This document shows, piece by piece, positions 7,810 through 16,573 of a stretch of 64,000 nucleotides of DNA. Numbering within the stretch: position 1 is the stretch's first letter; every line of letters begins with the position of its first letter. Source of the DNA: Pirellulales bacterium (GTDB lineage Bacteria; Planctomycetota; Planctomycetia; Pirellulales; Thermoguttaceae); NCBI GenBank assembly GCA_020846145.1, contig JADLEL010000121.1, positions 1 to 64,000 of the forward strand. Direction: 5' to 3'. The translations under genes were made by a program, and so were the position numbers. The notes under the pieces were generated by a model. It was not told the DNA's origin, made no database searches, and was given only the letters and a program-made list of their open reading frames with translations.

Positions 7810-10542
7810 ATGACCGCGGAACAAATTCGGCTCGACGAAGCCCGGGACCGAAAGGCTCCTTGGAAAAAGTGGGGACCCTACCTCAGCGAACGCCAATGGG
7901 GGACGGTGCGCGAAGATTACAGCGAAGGCGGCGACGCCTGGAACTATTTCACCCACGACCAGGCCCGCTCCCGCGCCTATCGCTGGGGCGAGGACGGGTT
8001 GGCCGGCATCTCGGACGACCAACAGCGACTGTGCTTCGCGCTGGCCCTGTGGAACGGCAAGGACCCGATTTTGAAAGAACGCCTGTTCGGGCTGACCAAC
8101 AGCGAGAGCAACCACGGGGAGGACGTGAAGGAATACTACTTCTACCTCGACAGTACGCCAACCCACTCGTACATGAAGTACTTGTACAAGTATCCGCAGG
8201 CGGCCTTTCCGTACTCCGATCTCGTCGAGACCAGCCGCCGCCGCAGCCGGCAGGAAATGGAGTACGAACTGCTCGATACGGGCGTATTCGAGCAAAATCG
8301 CTACTTCGACGTATTCGTGGAATACGCCAAGGAAACGCCCGAAGATATCCTGGTGCAGATCACGGTTCACAATTGCGGACCGGAACCGGCCGAGTTGCAC
8401 GTCCTGCCGACGCTCTGGTTTCGCAACCAATGGTCGTGGCGCGCCAATTCGGAGCGGCCGATGCTCTTCCAGGCCGACGGCGCCGCCGGGCGGAACGTGG
8501 TCCATGCCGCCGATCCCGACCTGGGTTCGCGCTATCTCTATTGCGATGGCGACGCGACGTTGCTGTTTACCGAAAACGAAACCAACACGCAGCGCATCTT
8601 CGGCGTTCCCAACCGAACGCCTTACGTGAAGGACAGCATCAACGACTATGTCGTTCAGGGCAATGTCGAAGCGGTGAATCCGGAGAAAAAGGGAACGAAA
8701 GCCGCCGCCCATTACCACATGGTCGTCGAGCCGGGCCAAAGCCAGGCGGTCCGCCTGCGGCTTTGCGACCGCGCGCCCGCCGACTTCGCATCGCACGATG
8801 GCAAGGGCGCAAACCCGCTCGGCAAGCCGTTCGACAAGGCACTCTGCGCCCGCCGCAAGGAGGCCGACGAATTCTATGCGAACCTCACTCCGCCGTCGTT
8901 GAGCGCCGATCAGGCCAACGTCATGCGCCAAGCCCTGGCGGGCATGATGTGGAGCAAGCAGTTTTACCACTACGACGTCGATAAGTGGCTCGAAGAGCGC
9001 GGAAGCGATCCCTTCAAGCCCGCGCAAAAAGCCGCGCCGCGCAACGACCAATGGCACCACATGTACAACGGCGACATCATTTCCATGCCCGACAAGTGGG
9101 AGTATCCCTGGTACGCGGCGTGGGATTTGGCGTTCCACGTGATTGCCCTGACGCTGGTCGATGTCGATTTCGGCAAGCAGCAATTGCAGTTGATGCTCCG
9201 CGAGCGCTACTTGCACCCCAACGGCCAGATTCCGGCCTACGAGTGGAACTTCGGCGACGTCAATCCGCCGGTCCACGCCTGGTCCACGATCTTCACCTAT
9301 CGCCTGGACAAGGCTCAAAAAGGAGAAGGCGACACGAAATGGCTCAAGAGCTGCTTTCAAAAACTGCTCCTGAATTTCACGTGGTGGGTCAACCGCAAGG
9401 ATCGTTCGGGGCGGAACGTCTTCGAGGGCGGATTTTTGGGCCTGGACAATATCGGCGTCTTCGACCGCAGCGCCCCCTTGCCTACCGGCGGGTATCTGGA
9501 ACAGGCCGACGGCACCGCCTGGATGGCGCTGTTCGCCGACAACATGCTGGAAATCGCCATCGAACTGGCGATGACCGACGACGACTACGCCGACATGGTG
9601 CTCAAGTTCCTCGAACACGACACCTGGATTACCTCCTCGCTGGTGCATTTGGGCGGCGGCACGGGGATGTGGGACGAGGAAGACGGCTTTTTCTACGACG
9701 TGCTGCGGCTTCCCGACGGCCAAGCCCAGCGGCTGAAGGTTCGCTCGATGGTCGGATTGCTGCCCTTATGCGCGGCCACGTCATTCGAGCGGACGCTGCT
9801 CGTGAAATATCCCGAGATTGCGACGCGATACCGGCGATTCATCGACGCTCGCCCCGAGCTGACCGCGGCTTTTCACGATCCGCGAAAAGTCGGCCCCACC
9901 GGCCGCAGTCTCTTTGCCGTCCTCGATGAGCCCAAGCTTCGCTGCGTACTGGCGAAGATGCTCGACGAGAACGAGTTTTTGAGCGAGTACGGAATCCGCT
10001 CGCTGTCGCGCTATCACGCCGACCATCCCTATGTCTTCCATACGGACGGACGGGAATACCGCGTGGGCTATCTCCCGGCGGAATCCGATACCGGCATGTT
10101 CGGGGGCAACTCGAATTGGCGCGGCCCGATCTGGATGCCCGTCAACGCGCTGATCGTCCGCGCCTTGCTGCAATTCTACGCCTATTACGGGGACGAATTC
10201 ACGGTCGAGTGCCCCACCGGTTCCGGCCGGCGGATGAACCTCTATCAAGTGGCCCAGGAAATCTCGCGCCGGTTGGGCAATATGTTCCTGAAAGACGAGA
10301 ACGGGCGGCGACCGGTGTATGGCGGAGCGGGCAAGTTCCAGGACGATCCGCATTGGCGCGACTGCCTGCTGTTCTACGAATACTTCCACGGCGACAACGG
10401 CGCGGGCCTCGGCGCGAGCCACCAGACCGGCTGGACGGGAATCATCGCCCGGCTGCTGCACTTGTTCGAAACCCTTAAGCCCGAAGATATCCTCACGCGC
10501 CGCAAGGGGACGCTTGCCGCTTCCCCGGCCGAAGAATGTTGA
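7810..10542 (+). CDS. Large cytoplasmic glucosidase, GH63/MGH-like (alpha/alpha)6 glycoside hydrolase
   Basis: The 910-residue protein resembles bacterial GH63-type glucosidases and mannosylglycerate-hydrolase-like enzymes. An N-terminal beta-rich domain (to about residue 370) precedes an (alpha/alpha)6 barrel. Recognisable segments are DKWEYPWYAAWDLAFH, where an Asp of the AWDL stretch is a catalytic candidate, and GNSNWRGPIWMPVNALIV near residue 770. There is no signal peptide, so it should act on cytoplasmic alpha-glucosides such as compatible-solute sugars or glycogen fragments; that substrate is inference. It shares an operon with the small protein upstream. Confidence 0.85.
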   Translation: MTAEQIRLDEARDRKAPWKKWGPYLSERQWGTVREDYSEGGDAWNYFTHDQARSRAYRWGEDGLAGISDDQQRLCFALALWNGKDPILKERLFGLTNSESNHGEDVKEYYFYLDSTPTHSYMKYLYKYPQAAFPYSDLVETSRRRSRQEMEYELLDTGVFEQNRYFDVFVEYAKETPEDILVQITVHNCGPEPAELHVLPTLWFRNQWSWRANSERPMLFQADGAAGRNVVHAADPDLGSRYLYCDGDATLLFTENETNTQRIFGVPNRTPYVKDSINDYVVQGNVEAVNPEKKGTKAAAHYHMVVEPGQSQAVRLRLCDRAPADFASHDGKGANPLGKPFDKALCARRKEADEFYANLTPPSLSADQANVMRQALAGMMWSKQFYHYDVDKWLEERGSDPFKPAQKAAPRNDQWHHMYNGDIISMPDKWEYPWYAAWDLAFHVIALTLVDVDFGKQQLQLMLRERYLHPNGQIPAYEWNFGDVNPPVHAWSTIFTYRLDKAQKGEGDTKWLKSCFQKLLLNFTWWVNRKDRSGRNVFEGGFLGLDNIGVFDRSAPLPTGGYLEQADGTAWMALFADNMLEIAIELAMTDDDYADMVLKFLEHDTWITSSLVHLGGGTGMWDEEDGFFYDVLRLPDGQAQRLKVRSMVGLLPLCAATSFERTLLVKYPEIATRYRRFIDARPELTAAFHDPRKVGPTGRSLFAVLDEPKLRCVLAKMLDENEFLSEYGIRSLSRYHADHPYVFHTDGREYRVGYLPAESDTGMFGGNSNWRGPIWMPVNALIVRALLQFYAYYGDEFTVECPTGSGRRMNLYQVAQEISRRLGNMFLKDENGRRPVYGGAGKFQDDPHWRDCLLFYEYFHGDNGAGLGASHQTGWTGIIARLLHLFETLKPEDILTRRKGTLAASPAEEC

Positions 10543-10549
10543 ATAGAGT

Positions 10550-10651
10550 GTACACGCACGCGATAAGGTCGAGTGCGTGCTTGCACGCATGCGAGGTAAT
10601 TTTCAAGAGATTCCGCACGCAGAATAAACGTGCGTACAAGCACGCATCCTA
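10550..10651. repeat. Inverted repeat, GCGTGCTTGCACGC family
   Basis: Short palindromes around GTGCGTGCTTGCACGCATGC (left) and ACGTGCGTACAAGCACGC (right) face each other across about 30 bases between the glucosidase and ppk2 genes. Confidence 0.7.
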
Positions 10652-10684
10652 CAATTTTTTCCCAATCGCTCGAAAGGTGCTTTC

Positions 10685-11503
10685 ATGAAAAAAAGCGACG
10701 CCGACGAACCGATCCCGAAAATGAAAGAAAAAGAGTACGCCAAGGAACTCCGCAAGCTGCAAACGGAACTCTGCCACTTGCAGGAGTGGGTGAAGCTGAA
10801 GGGGCTGCGGGTGATGGTGCTGTTCGAGGGGCGCGACGCCGCCGGCAAGGGCGGGACCATCAAGGCGATTACCGAGCGCGTCAGCCCGCGCGTGTTCCGG
10901 CTCGTTGCGCTGCCGGCCCCGTCGGACCGCGAAAAGACGCAAATGTATTTGCAGCGCTACATGCAGCACTTCCCGGCGGCCGGCGAGGTCGTGATCTTCG
11001 ACCGCAGTTGGTACAACCGCGCCGGCGTCGAGCGCGTGATGGGCTTCTGTTCGGAAAAGCAGTACCGGGGCTTTCTGCGCGATTGCCCGCAGGTGGAAAA
11101 ATACATCGTCGAGGGCGGGATCATACTCATCAAGTTCTGGCTGGAGGTCGGCAAAAAGGAGCAGGAGCGGCGGTTCGAGGCCCGCATCGACGATCCGCTG
11201 CGCCAGTGGAAGCTCAGCCCGATGGACGTCGAGTCGTGGACCCGCTGGTACGATTACTCCCGCGCGCGGGACGCGATGCTGGACGCCACTGACACCGCGC
11301 ACGCGCCGTGGCACATCGTCCGCTCGGACGATAAGAAGCGGGCGCGGCTGAACTGCATCGCGCAGTTGCTCCGCCTCATTCCCTACGAAAGAGTGCCGCG
11401 AAAAAAGGTGAAACTTCCCCCGCGGTCGAACAAGGGCAAATACGACGACCAAGCCGCGCTCGCAGGCAGGAAGATCGTGCCGGAAAAGTTTCGAGGCGAG
11501 TGA
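10685..11503 (+). CDS. ppk2: Polyphosphate kinase 2 family protein
   Basis: The 272-residue length is typical of one-domain PPK2. Walker A is EGRDAAGKGG at residues 48-57, and the Walker B/DRSWYNR segment (EVVIFDRSWYNRAGVE) is at 101-116. These enzymes move phosphate between polyphosphate and nucleotides (ATP/ADP/AMP). The subclass cannot be fixed by eye. An AAAGGTGC ribosome site precedes the ATG. It stands alone between hairpin repeats. Confidence 0.93.
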   Translation: MKKSDADEPIPKMKEKEYAKELRKLQTELCHLQEWVKLKGLRVMVLFEGRDAAGKGGTIKAITERVSPRVFRLVALPAPSDREKTQMYLQRYMQHFPAAGEVVIFDRSWYNRAGVERVMGFCSEKQYRGFLRDCPQVEKYIVEGGIILIKFWLEVGKKEQERRFEARIDDPLRQWKLSPMDVESWTRWYDYSRARDAMLDATDTAHAPWHIVRSDDKKRARLNCIAQLLRLIPYERVPRKKVKLPPRSNKGKYDDQAALAGRKIVPEKFRGE

Positions 11504-11668
11504 GCTGATCGCGGACGACAGCCCCTGATATTTTAGTCCCTGCATATCGAGATAGAAATCATATTCACAAAATGTAAAAATTCTTCTCTTCGCCATTGGC
11601 TTTCCCGCACCCGGAAAAAATGGTCGATATTTCGTAAAACGCGGAATTTCGAGGGGGAATAGCGGGGC

Positions 11669-11698
11669 TTGTCGTTTTATCCCCTCGTTGGTTATAAT
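11669..11698 (+). promoter_or_regulatory. Promoter of the toxin-antitoxin pair
   Basis: TATAAT at 11693-11698 and TTGTCG at 11669-11674 are separated by 18 bases. The start would be about 13 bases before the GAAGAGG ribosome site of the antitoxin gene. Confidence 0.6.
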
Positions 11699-11717
11699 GA
11701 ATTGAAGAGGTATCGTT

Positions 11718-11975
11718 ATGTTGCCCATTCATTTTCAAGCCGTTATCGGTCCCGAGCAGGTCATTCGGCCCCCGAATGGCATCAATTTGCCGGAGGGGCC
11801 GATCGAGGTTATCGTTACGACACCGGATGAGATGCGGCAATCCAACGACCGTCCACCGGCCGTGCGCGAGTGGCTGCTTGGTTTGGCAACGGAGTCGGAA
11901 CGAGTCGCACCCCAGTTGCCGGCCGATTTGGCGGAGCTTCACGATCATTATGCGCATGGGAAACCGCGATCGTGA
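11718..11975 (+). CDS. Putative antitoxin of a PIN-domain toxin
   Basis: This 85-residue protein starts with a short beta-rich part (IHFQAVIGPEQVIRPP...PIEVIVTTP) and ends in a helical, charged tail. It is the first gene of a two-gene unit and overlaps the PIN gene by 4 bases (GTGA). Small size, operon order and overlap indicate an antitoxin, although I see no ribbon-helix-helix or AbrB signature. Confidence 0.65.
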   Translation: MLPIHFQAVIGPEQVIRPPNGINLPEGPIEVIVTTPDEMRQSNDRPPAVREWLLGLATESERVAPQLPADLAELHDHYAHGKPRS

Positions 11976-12376
11976 TCGGGTTATTCGCCGACTCATTCTA
12001 CTTTATCGCTCTTTTGAATCCGCGCGATCGCTATCATCGTGCGGCGGTTGAAGCTACCCATTCGATCGAAACTCCGTTAATCACGACGGCCTGGATCTTG
12101 GTGGAAACGGCCGATGCGTTATCCGCTCCCGATATTCGCCGCACGGTGTTTCGCTTCCTGAAGGATGCCGGACAAAATGATCAATTGAAAGTCGTTTCCG
12201 GCCCGGAGTGGCATGAACGAGGACTTTCGCTCTTCGGTCTGCGATCCGATAAAGACTGGTCGCTCACCGATTGCATCAGCTTTGCCGTAATGAAATCGTT
12301 TGATATTCGTTCGGCATTAACCGCGGACCATCATTTTGAACAAGCCGGTTTCCAGGCATTGTTAAAAAATGGATGA
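11972..12376 (+). CDS. PIN-domain ribonuclease toxin (VapC-like)
   Basis: With the GTG start at 11972, overlapping the upstream stop, the protein has 134 residues, normal for VapC. The acidic quartet of the PIN fold is visible: D in LFADSFY, E in ILVETADAL, D in SLTDCISFAVM and D in LTADHHFEQAGF. PIN toxins cut RNA and are held in check by the antitoxin from the preceding gene. Longer versions starting further upstream would run over the antitoxin gene and lack similarity. Confidence 0.85.
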   Translation: MIGLFADSFYFIALLNPRDRYHRAAVEATHSIETPLITTAWILVETADALSAPDIRRTVFRFLKDAGQNDQLKVVSGPEWHERGLSLFGLRSDKDWSLTDCISFAVMKSFDIRSALTADHHFEQAGFQALLKNG

Positions 12377-12449
12377 AGCGCAATAAACCATGGATATGCC
12401 AAGTTCGACATAACTACAATCAGGATCGACTTCTCCGGCGATTAACGGG

Positions 12450-12506
12450 AAAAAAGGACCGGGTGGCTTCGGGCGGGCAACTGTCAGGCCGCCCGGTCCT
12501 TTTTTG
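12450..12506. terminator. Strong bidirectional rho-independent terminator
   Basis: Arms AAAAAAGGACCGGGTGGC (12450-12467) and GCCGCCCGGTCCTTTTTT (12488-12505) form an almost perfect GC-rich stem. A T-run follows on the plus strand, and its mirror on the minus strand. It ends the toxin-antitoxin unit. Confidence 0.88.
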
Positions 12507-12517
12507 TTATCCCATCT

Positions 12518-12642
12518 ACTTCGACAGTGCAAACTCGCTTAGAAGCGTTAAAATACGTAGTTTTATTGGTATAATAGGCAACTTAATGGCTTCGCTAAGT
12601 TACCCAATTTAATCATTGAATTCAAGTTAGCGCTGTCGAACT
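12518..12642. mobile_element. MITE-like 125-bp AT-rich element
   Basis: Terminal inverted repeats of about 20 bases (ACTTCGACAGTGCAAACT left, the complement of AGTTCGACAGCGCTAACTT right) agree at 16 of 20 positions. They enclose AT-rich DNA with a further imperfect inverted repeat (CTTAGAAGC / GCTTCGCTAAG). No coding potential is seen. Confidence 0.5.
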
Positions 12643-12723
12643 ACCCACCCCCCCGATGATTGTGTAAACTTAAGATATTATACTTTGAAGGGCATTCATT
12701 CATGTTTAAATCGCATCCCTTTC

Positions 12724-13551
12724 ATGTCCAACGATATTTCCAAAATCCTGAGCGAATGGCCGTACCAACCGGAAGAGGTCTTGGTGCGGATCGTGGCGGG
12801 CGACGACGGCAGGCGAAAATTGCAGTTGCGGATCGATTTGGGGATTTTGCAAATGGAACTGGACGGTCGGCCCGACGGACTGAAGCCCGAGAAGTGCGAT
12901 TCGTGGCTCGATTATTACGAGCATCGGCAGCGGACGCACGACGAATTTCGTCCCGACAGCCCCCCTTTCTCGCTGAAGCCCGACGATTGCGCGCGGCTGT
13001 GGCGCGAAGGCGTACAGTATTATCACCGTTACTTGAGTTTTTGGCATTTGGACATGTACGAGCTTTGCGCCCGCGATACCCAGCGGAATTTGCGGCTGTT
13101 CGCTTTCGTTTGCGCGTTCGCCGAGGACGACCGGCAGAAGATGCAATTCGACCAGTGGCGGCCTTACGTGCTGATGATGCATACCCGGGCGGCGGCCATG
13201 CCGCTGGTGCTGAAAAAGGCGTACCGCGAGGCGTTTCGGGCGATCGATTCGGGGATCGAGGGAATCCGCGAATTTTTGGAAGAATATCACCAGAGTCATC
13301 GCGCCGAGGAGTGCGTCGAGTTGGCGAGCCTGGAGCGTTGGCGCGCGGAACTGCTGGCCCACGAGGAAACCGTCGCCGCGCTCGATCCCCAGAGCAAGAT
13401 GCAGATTTTACGGCAAAAACTCGAACGAGCCATCGACGCCGAGGAATTCGAGGACGCCGCGAAGTTGAGAGATGAAATACGAAGTTTGGGGGAGAAAAGT
13501 GGAGAGTGGAGAGTGGAGAGTGGAGAGGGGAGAGGGGAGAGAGGTGAATGA
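12724..13551 (+). CDS. UvrB/UvrC-motif protein of unknown function
   Basis: The 275-residue protein from ATG 12724 (MSNDISK...) has an unassigned N-terminal body with many aromatic and acidic residues. Near residues 215-245 lies a UvrB/UvrC (UVR) motif: KMQILRQKLERAIDAEEFEDAAKLRDEIRSL is the helical-hairpin signature used in UvrB-UvrC and Clp-adaptor contacts. The last 20 or so residues (GEWRVESGEGRGERGE) are encoded by the GAGAGTGGAGAG repeat and are probably not native. The function is unknown. Confidence 0.8.
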   Translation: MSNDISKILSEWPYQPEEVLVRIVAGDDGRRKLQLRIDLGILQMELDGRPDGLKPEKCDSWLDYYEHRQRTHDEFRPDSPPFSLKPDDCARLWREGVQYYHRYLSFWHLDMYELCARDTQRNLRLFAFVCAFAEDDRQKMQFDQWRPYVLMMHTRAAAMPLVLKKAYREAFRAIDSGIEGIREFLEEYHQSHRAEECVELASLERWRAELLAHEETVAALDPQSKMQILRQKLERAIDAEEFEDAAKLRDEIRSLGEKSGEWRVESGEGRGERGE

Positions 13552-13742
13552 CGAAATCCAAAATCCGAATGACGAAAAATGTTCAAAATCCGAATGTCAA
13601 AGTGGCATGGAGTTTTTTCGTCATTCGTCATTTATCATTCGGCTTTCTTTCGTCCTTCGAACTTCGTCATTCGTCATGCCCCTCTCTCCCCTCTCCCCTC
13701 TCCCCTATCCCCCATCCCCTATTCCCTAAACCCTATCCCCTA
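13495..13742. repeat. Fuzzy hairpins: GAGAGTGGAGAG, GAATGACGAA and CCCCTATCCCC units
   Basis: Three degenerate repeat families are chained from inside the 3' end of the upstream gene to three bases before the aroDE start. GAATGACGAAAATCC-type units (13547-13600) pair with TTCGTCATTCGTCATT units (13617-13678), and CCCTCTCCCC units follow. Confidence 0.8.
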
Positions 13743-13744
13743 AA

Positions 13745-15244
13745 ATGATTTGCGTCAGCATCGGTCGCGGCCGGCATCGGCACATGCTTGCGGAACACAA
13801 GCACCTGGTGGAACAGGGCGCTCGCCTGGTCGAGTTGCGCCTGGATTACATTAGCGGTGAAGTGAATATCAAACGGCTGGTCACGGACCGCCCTTGCCCG
13901 GTGGTGATCACCTGCCGCCGCCCGCAAGACGGCGGGAAGTACAACGGCGCGGAGGAGCAACGGCTGCTGTTGTTGCGGACCGCGATCGCCGAGGGCGTGG
14001 AGTACGTCGATCTGGAGGAGGACGTGGCCGGCCAGATTCCGCGCTTCGGCCGCACGAAACGGATCGTCAGCACGCACGATTTCCGCAAAACGCCGGAAAC
14101 GATCGAGGAAACCCACCGCCGCCTCGCGGCCTGCGACCCGGACATCGTCAAAATTTCGGCGATGGCCAACCATCCCCACGACAATCTGCGGATGCTCGAA
14201 CTCTCGCGGAAGAGCAAGGTCCCGACGATCGCGCTGTGCATGGGCGATATCGGCGTCCCCTCCCGCATCCTGGCCGGTAAATTCCGCTCCCCCATGACCT
14301 ACGCCACGTTCTCCCACGAACGGACGCTCGCGCCGGGTCAGCTCAGCTTCCAGCAGATGACCGAAATCTATCGCTACGACGCGATCAACGCCGAGACCGA
14401 AGTCTATGGCGTGATCGCCGATCCGATCGGGCACAGTTTAAGCCCGCAGATTCACAACGCCGCCTTTCATTCGCTGGGATTGAATAAGGTTTACGTTCCC
14501 TTCCGCGTGCCGCGCGAAGATTTGGCCCGCTTCCTCGACGACGCCCCGGCGCTGGGCGTCCGCGGCCTGAGCGTAACCATTCCGCACAAGGAGGAGGTCA
14601 TCAAGAAGCTTTCCGAGTGCGACGCTTCGGTCCGCGGCATCGGCGCGGCCAACACCGTGATATTCAACGGCAATAAGCGGCTAGGCTACAACACCGACTA
14701 TCACGCCGCCATGAGCACGCTCGAAGAAACGTTGCGCCAGGAAGGCATGACCGAAACCCGCGAGGAATACATGCTCCGCGGCCGAACCGCGCTGGTGCTG
14801 GGGGCGGGCGGAGTGGGCAAGGCCATCGTCCACGGCCTGCTGCGGCGCGGCGCGCAGGTGGTCGTAACCGACGGACTGCCCAAGCAAGCCGCAACCCTGG
14901 CGAAAAACTTCAACTGCCGCTCGGTCGATTGGGTCGGGCGGCATTCGATCTCCGCCGACCTGCTGTTCAACTGCACGCCGGTGGGCATGCACCCGAACGT
15001 CGATGAAACGCCCTACGACAAGCACCACATGCGGCCGTCGATGATCGTCTTCGACGCGGTCTATAATCCCGAAAACACCCTGTTGATCAAGGACGCGCGG
15101 AGCCGCAATTGCACGGTCGTCACCGGCGTCGAGATGTTCGTCCGCCAGGCCTGCCTGCAATTCAAGCTCTTCACCGGCCGGGATGGCCCCGCCGAACTGA
15201 TGCGCGAAGTGATCCGCCGGGCAATCGGGGCCGCCAAGCACTAA
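13745..15244 (+). CDS. aroDE: Bifunctional 3-dehydroquinate dehydratase / shikimate dehydrogenase
   Basis: The 499-residue protein joins two shikimate-pathway enzymes. The type I dehydroquinase (about residues 1-215) shows ELRLDYI, H111 in STHDF and the Schiff-base lysine K136 in IVKISAM. Shikimate dehydrogenase (about 220-495) shows GVIADPIGHSLSPQIHN, the VTIPHK lysine, GYNTDYHAA and the NADP loop VLGAGGVGKA. It converts 3-dehydroquinate to shikimate. Shikimate kinase follows directly, giving three consecutive steps from two genes. The ATG follows a CCCCTAAA repeat tract and has no Shine-Dalgarno. Confidence 0.94.
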   Translation: MICVSIGRGRHRHMLAEHKHLVEQGARLVELRLDYISGEVNIKRLVTDRPCPVVITCRRPQDGGKYNGAEEQRLLLLRTAIAEGVEYVDLEEDVAGQIPRFGRTKRIVSTHDFRKTPETIEETHRRLAACDPDIVKISAMANHPHDNLRMLELSRKSKVPTIALCMGDIGVPSRILAGKFRSPMTYATFSHERTLAPGQLSFQQMTEIYRYDAINAETEVYGVIADPIGHSLSPQIHNAAFHSLGLNKVYVPFRVPREDLARFLDDAPALGVRGLSVTIPHKEEVIKKLSECDASVRGIGAANTVIFNGNKRLGYNTDYHAAMSTLEETLRQEGMTETREEYMLRGRTALVLGAGGVGKAIVHGLLRRGAQVVVTDGLPKQAATLAKNFNCRSVDWVGRHSISADLLFNCTPVGMHPNVDETPYDKHHMRPSMIVFDAVYNPENTLLIKDARSRNCTVVTGVEMFVRQACLQFKLFTGRDGPAELMREVIRRAIGAAKH

Positions 15245-15246
15245 CT

Positions 15247-15370
15247 AATGCTGAATGCTGAATGATGAGGGAAAATTAACCACAGAAAAACTTTTTTGAT
15301 TCCATCCTATCCCTTCGTAATTCGACATTCGTCATCCCCATTCATCATTCATCATTCAGCATTCCTACTT
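15247..15370. repeat. Fuzzy hairpin of GAATGATGA / TCATCATTCA units
   Basis: TGCTGAATGCTGAATGATGA on the left pairs with TTCATCATTCATCATTCAGC on the right, just 7 bases before the shikimate kinase ATG. The open frame through the right arm would give a spurious N-terminal extension. Confidence 0.8.
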
Positions 15371-15376
15371 CCTCCC

Positions 15377-16303
15377 ATGCTTTCCCTCATCGGCTATCGC
15401 GCGACCGGAAAAACGACGCTGGCGAAACTGCTCGCCGAAAAACTGGGCTGGGAGTGGCTCGACGCCGACGTGGAGATCGAGCGCGCGGCGGGCAAGAGCA
15501 TCGCGCGGATTTTCGCCGAGGACGGCGAACCGGCCTTCCGCGACTTGGAAGCGCGGATCATCGCCGATCTCTGCCGCCGCGAACGCCTGGTCCTGGCGAC
15601 CGGCGGCGGCGCGCCGCTGCGCGAGGAAACCCGCCGCGCGCTGCGCGCGGCCGGCAAAGTCGTCTGGCTCACCGCGCAGCCGGAAACGATCCACGCCCGC
15701 ATGACGGGCGACGCCACCACGGCCGAGCGTCGGCCGAGCCTGACCGACCGCGCGCCGCTGGAGGAGATCGTGCAACTTCTCGCCCGCCGCGAACCGATCT
15801 ACCGCGAAACGGCGGATTTCGCCGTCGAAACCGAAGGCCGCCAACCGGAGGAACTGGCCGAGAAAATTTTACGTCTCGTTCGAAACGAAAGCGACCTGCC
15901 CCAATCGGACGCCGAGTGGAAGAAGATTCTCACGCCCGAACAATACGACGTAACGCGAAAAAAGGGCACGGAACCCGCTTTCACCGGCGAATACACCGAT
16001 TGCTTCAAGGACGGCGTCTATCGTTGCGTCTGTTGCGGCGCGCCGCTGTTCGCATCGGACGACAAGTATCATTCGGGCTGCGGCTGGCCCGCCTTCTCCA
16101 AACCGGCCGGCGGCGACAGCGTCGAGGAATCGCGCGACGAGAGCCACTTCATGGTCCGCACGGAAATTACGTGCCGCCGTTGCGGCGCGCATCTCGGCCA
16201 CGTCTTCGACGACGGCCCCGGCCCCGCCGGCTTGCGCTACTGCATCAATTCCATCGCCCTGAAATTGGAAGAGCGCGGATCCAACGACCCGCCGCGCAAA
16301 TAA
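15377..16303 (+). CDS. Shikimate kinase - MsrB (methionine-R-sulfoxide reductase) fusion
   Basis: The 308-residue protein contains a complete shikimate kinase (about 1-168: Walker loop GYRATGKTT at 6-14, DADVEIE around D32, GGGAP at 76-80). In the same frame follows a complete MsrB (about 174-302). MsrB hallmarks are zinc pairs C217-x2-C220 and C266-x2-C269, the resolving-type Cys235 in SGCGWPAF, and catalytic Cys289 in LRYCINS. The kinase phosphorylates shikimate after aroDE; MsrB repairs oxidised methionine. The join RLVRNESDLPQSDAEWKK shows no stop or frameshift. I know of no standard annotation for this pairing. Confidence 0.9.
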   Translation: MLSLIGYRATGKTTLAKLLAEKLGWEWLDADVEIERAAGKSIARIFAEDGEPAFRDLEARIIADLCRRERLVLATGGGAPLREETRRALRAAGKVVWLTAQPETIHARMTGDATTAERRPSLTDRAPLEEIVQLLARREPIYRETADFAVETEGRQPEELAEKILRLVRNESDLPQSDAEWKKILTPEQYDVTRKKGTEPAFTGEYTDCFKDGVYRCVCCGAPLFASDDKYHSGCGWPAFSKPAGGDSVEESRDESHFMVRTEITCRRCGAHLGHVFDDGPGPAGLRYCINSIALKLEERGSNDPPRK

Positions 16304-16573
16304 TTCATTAGCGGATTCTCCGCGATTTTGCGGCGAGTTTTCCTGGCGGGCAGGCTGCTTCCGCCGGGAGATGATTTTTCGCAACCGACTCGTCCGCGCG
16401 TTCCTCCGCGAATCGGAAGAATTATCTTTCGCCGCAACCTCTTGCCTCCCTTGAACTTCCGCTCGAAAACGGAAAATATTCGTGGAAAAAAGCCGGGCCT
16501 TTCGCTATCGTGGGTCTTAGTACATGTACACAAGTACATTATCTACCGTCACCCCTTCCGAAAGGAGCATTTC
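16304..16573. other. Intergenic region before the 16.6 kb gene
   Basis: 270 bases without a gene. An AT-rich stretch GGAAGAATTATCTTTCG lies centrally. A strong AAAGGAG ribosome site at 16561-16567 ends it. No clear repeat is seen. Confidence 0.4.

Noticed and set aside
12373-12612. 79-codon open frame after the PIN toxin
   Set aside because: It runs through a rho-independent terminator and a MITE-like element, and has no ribosome site.
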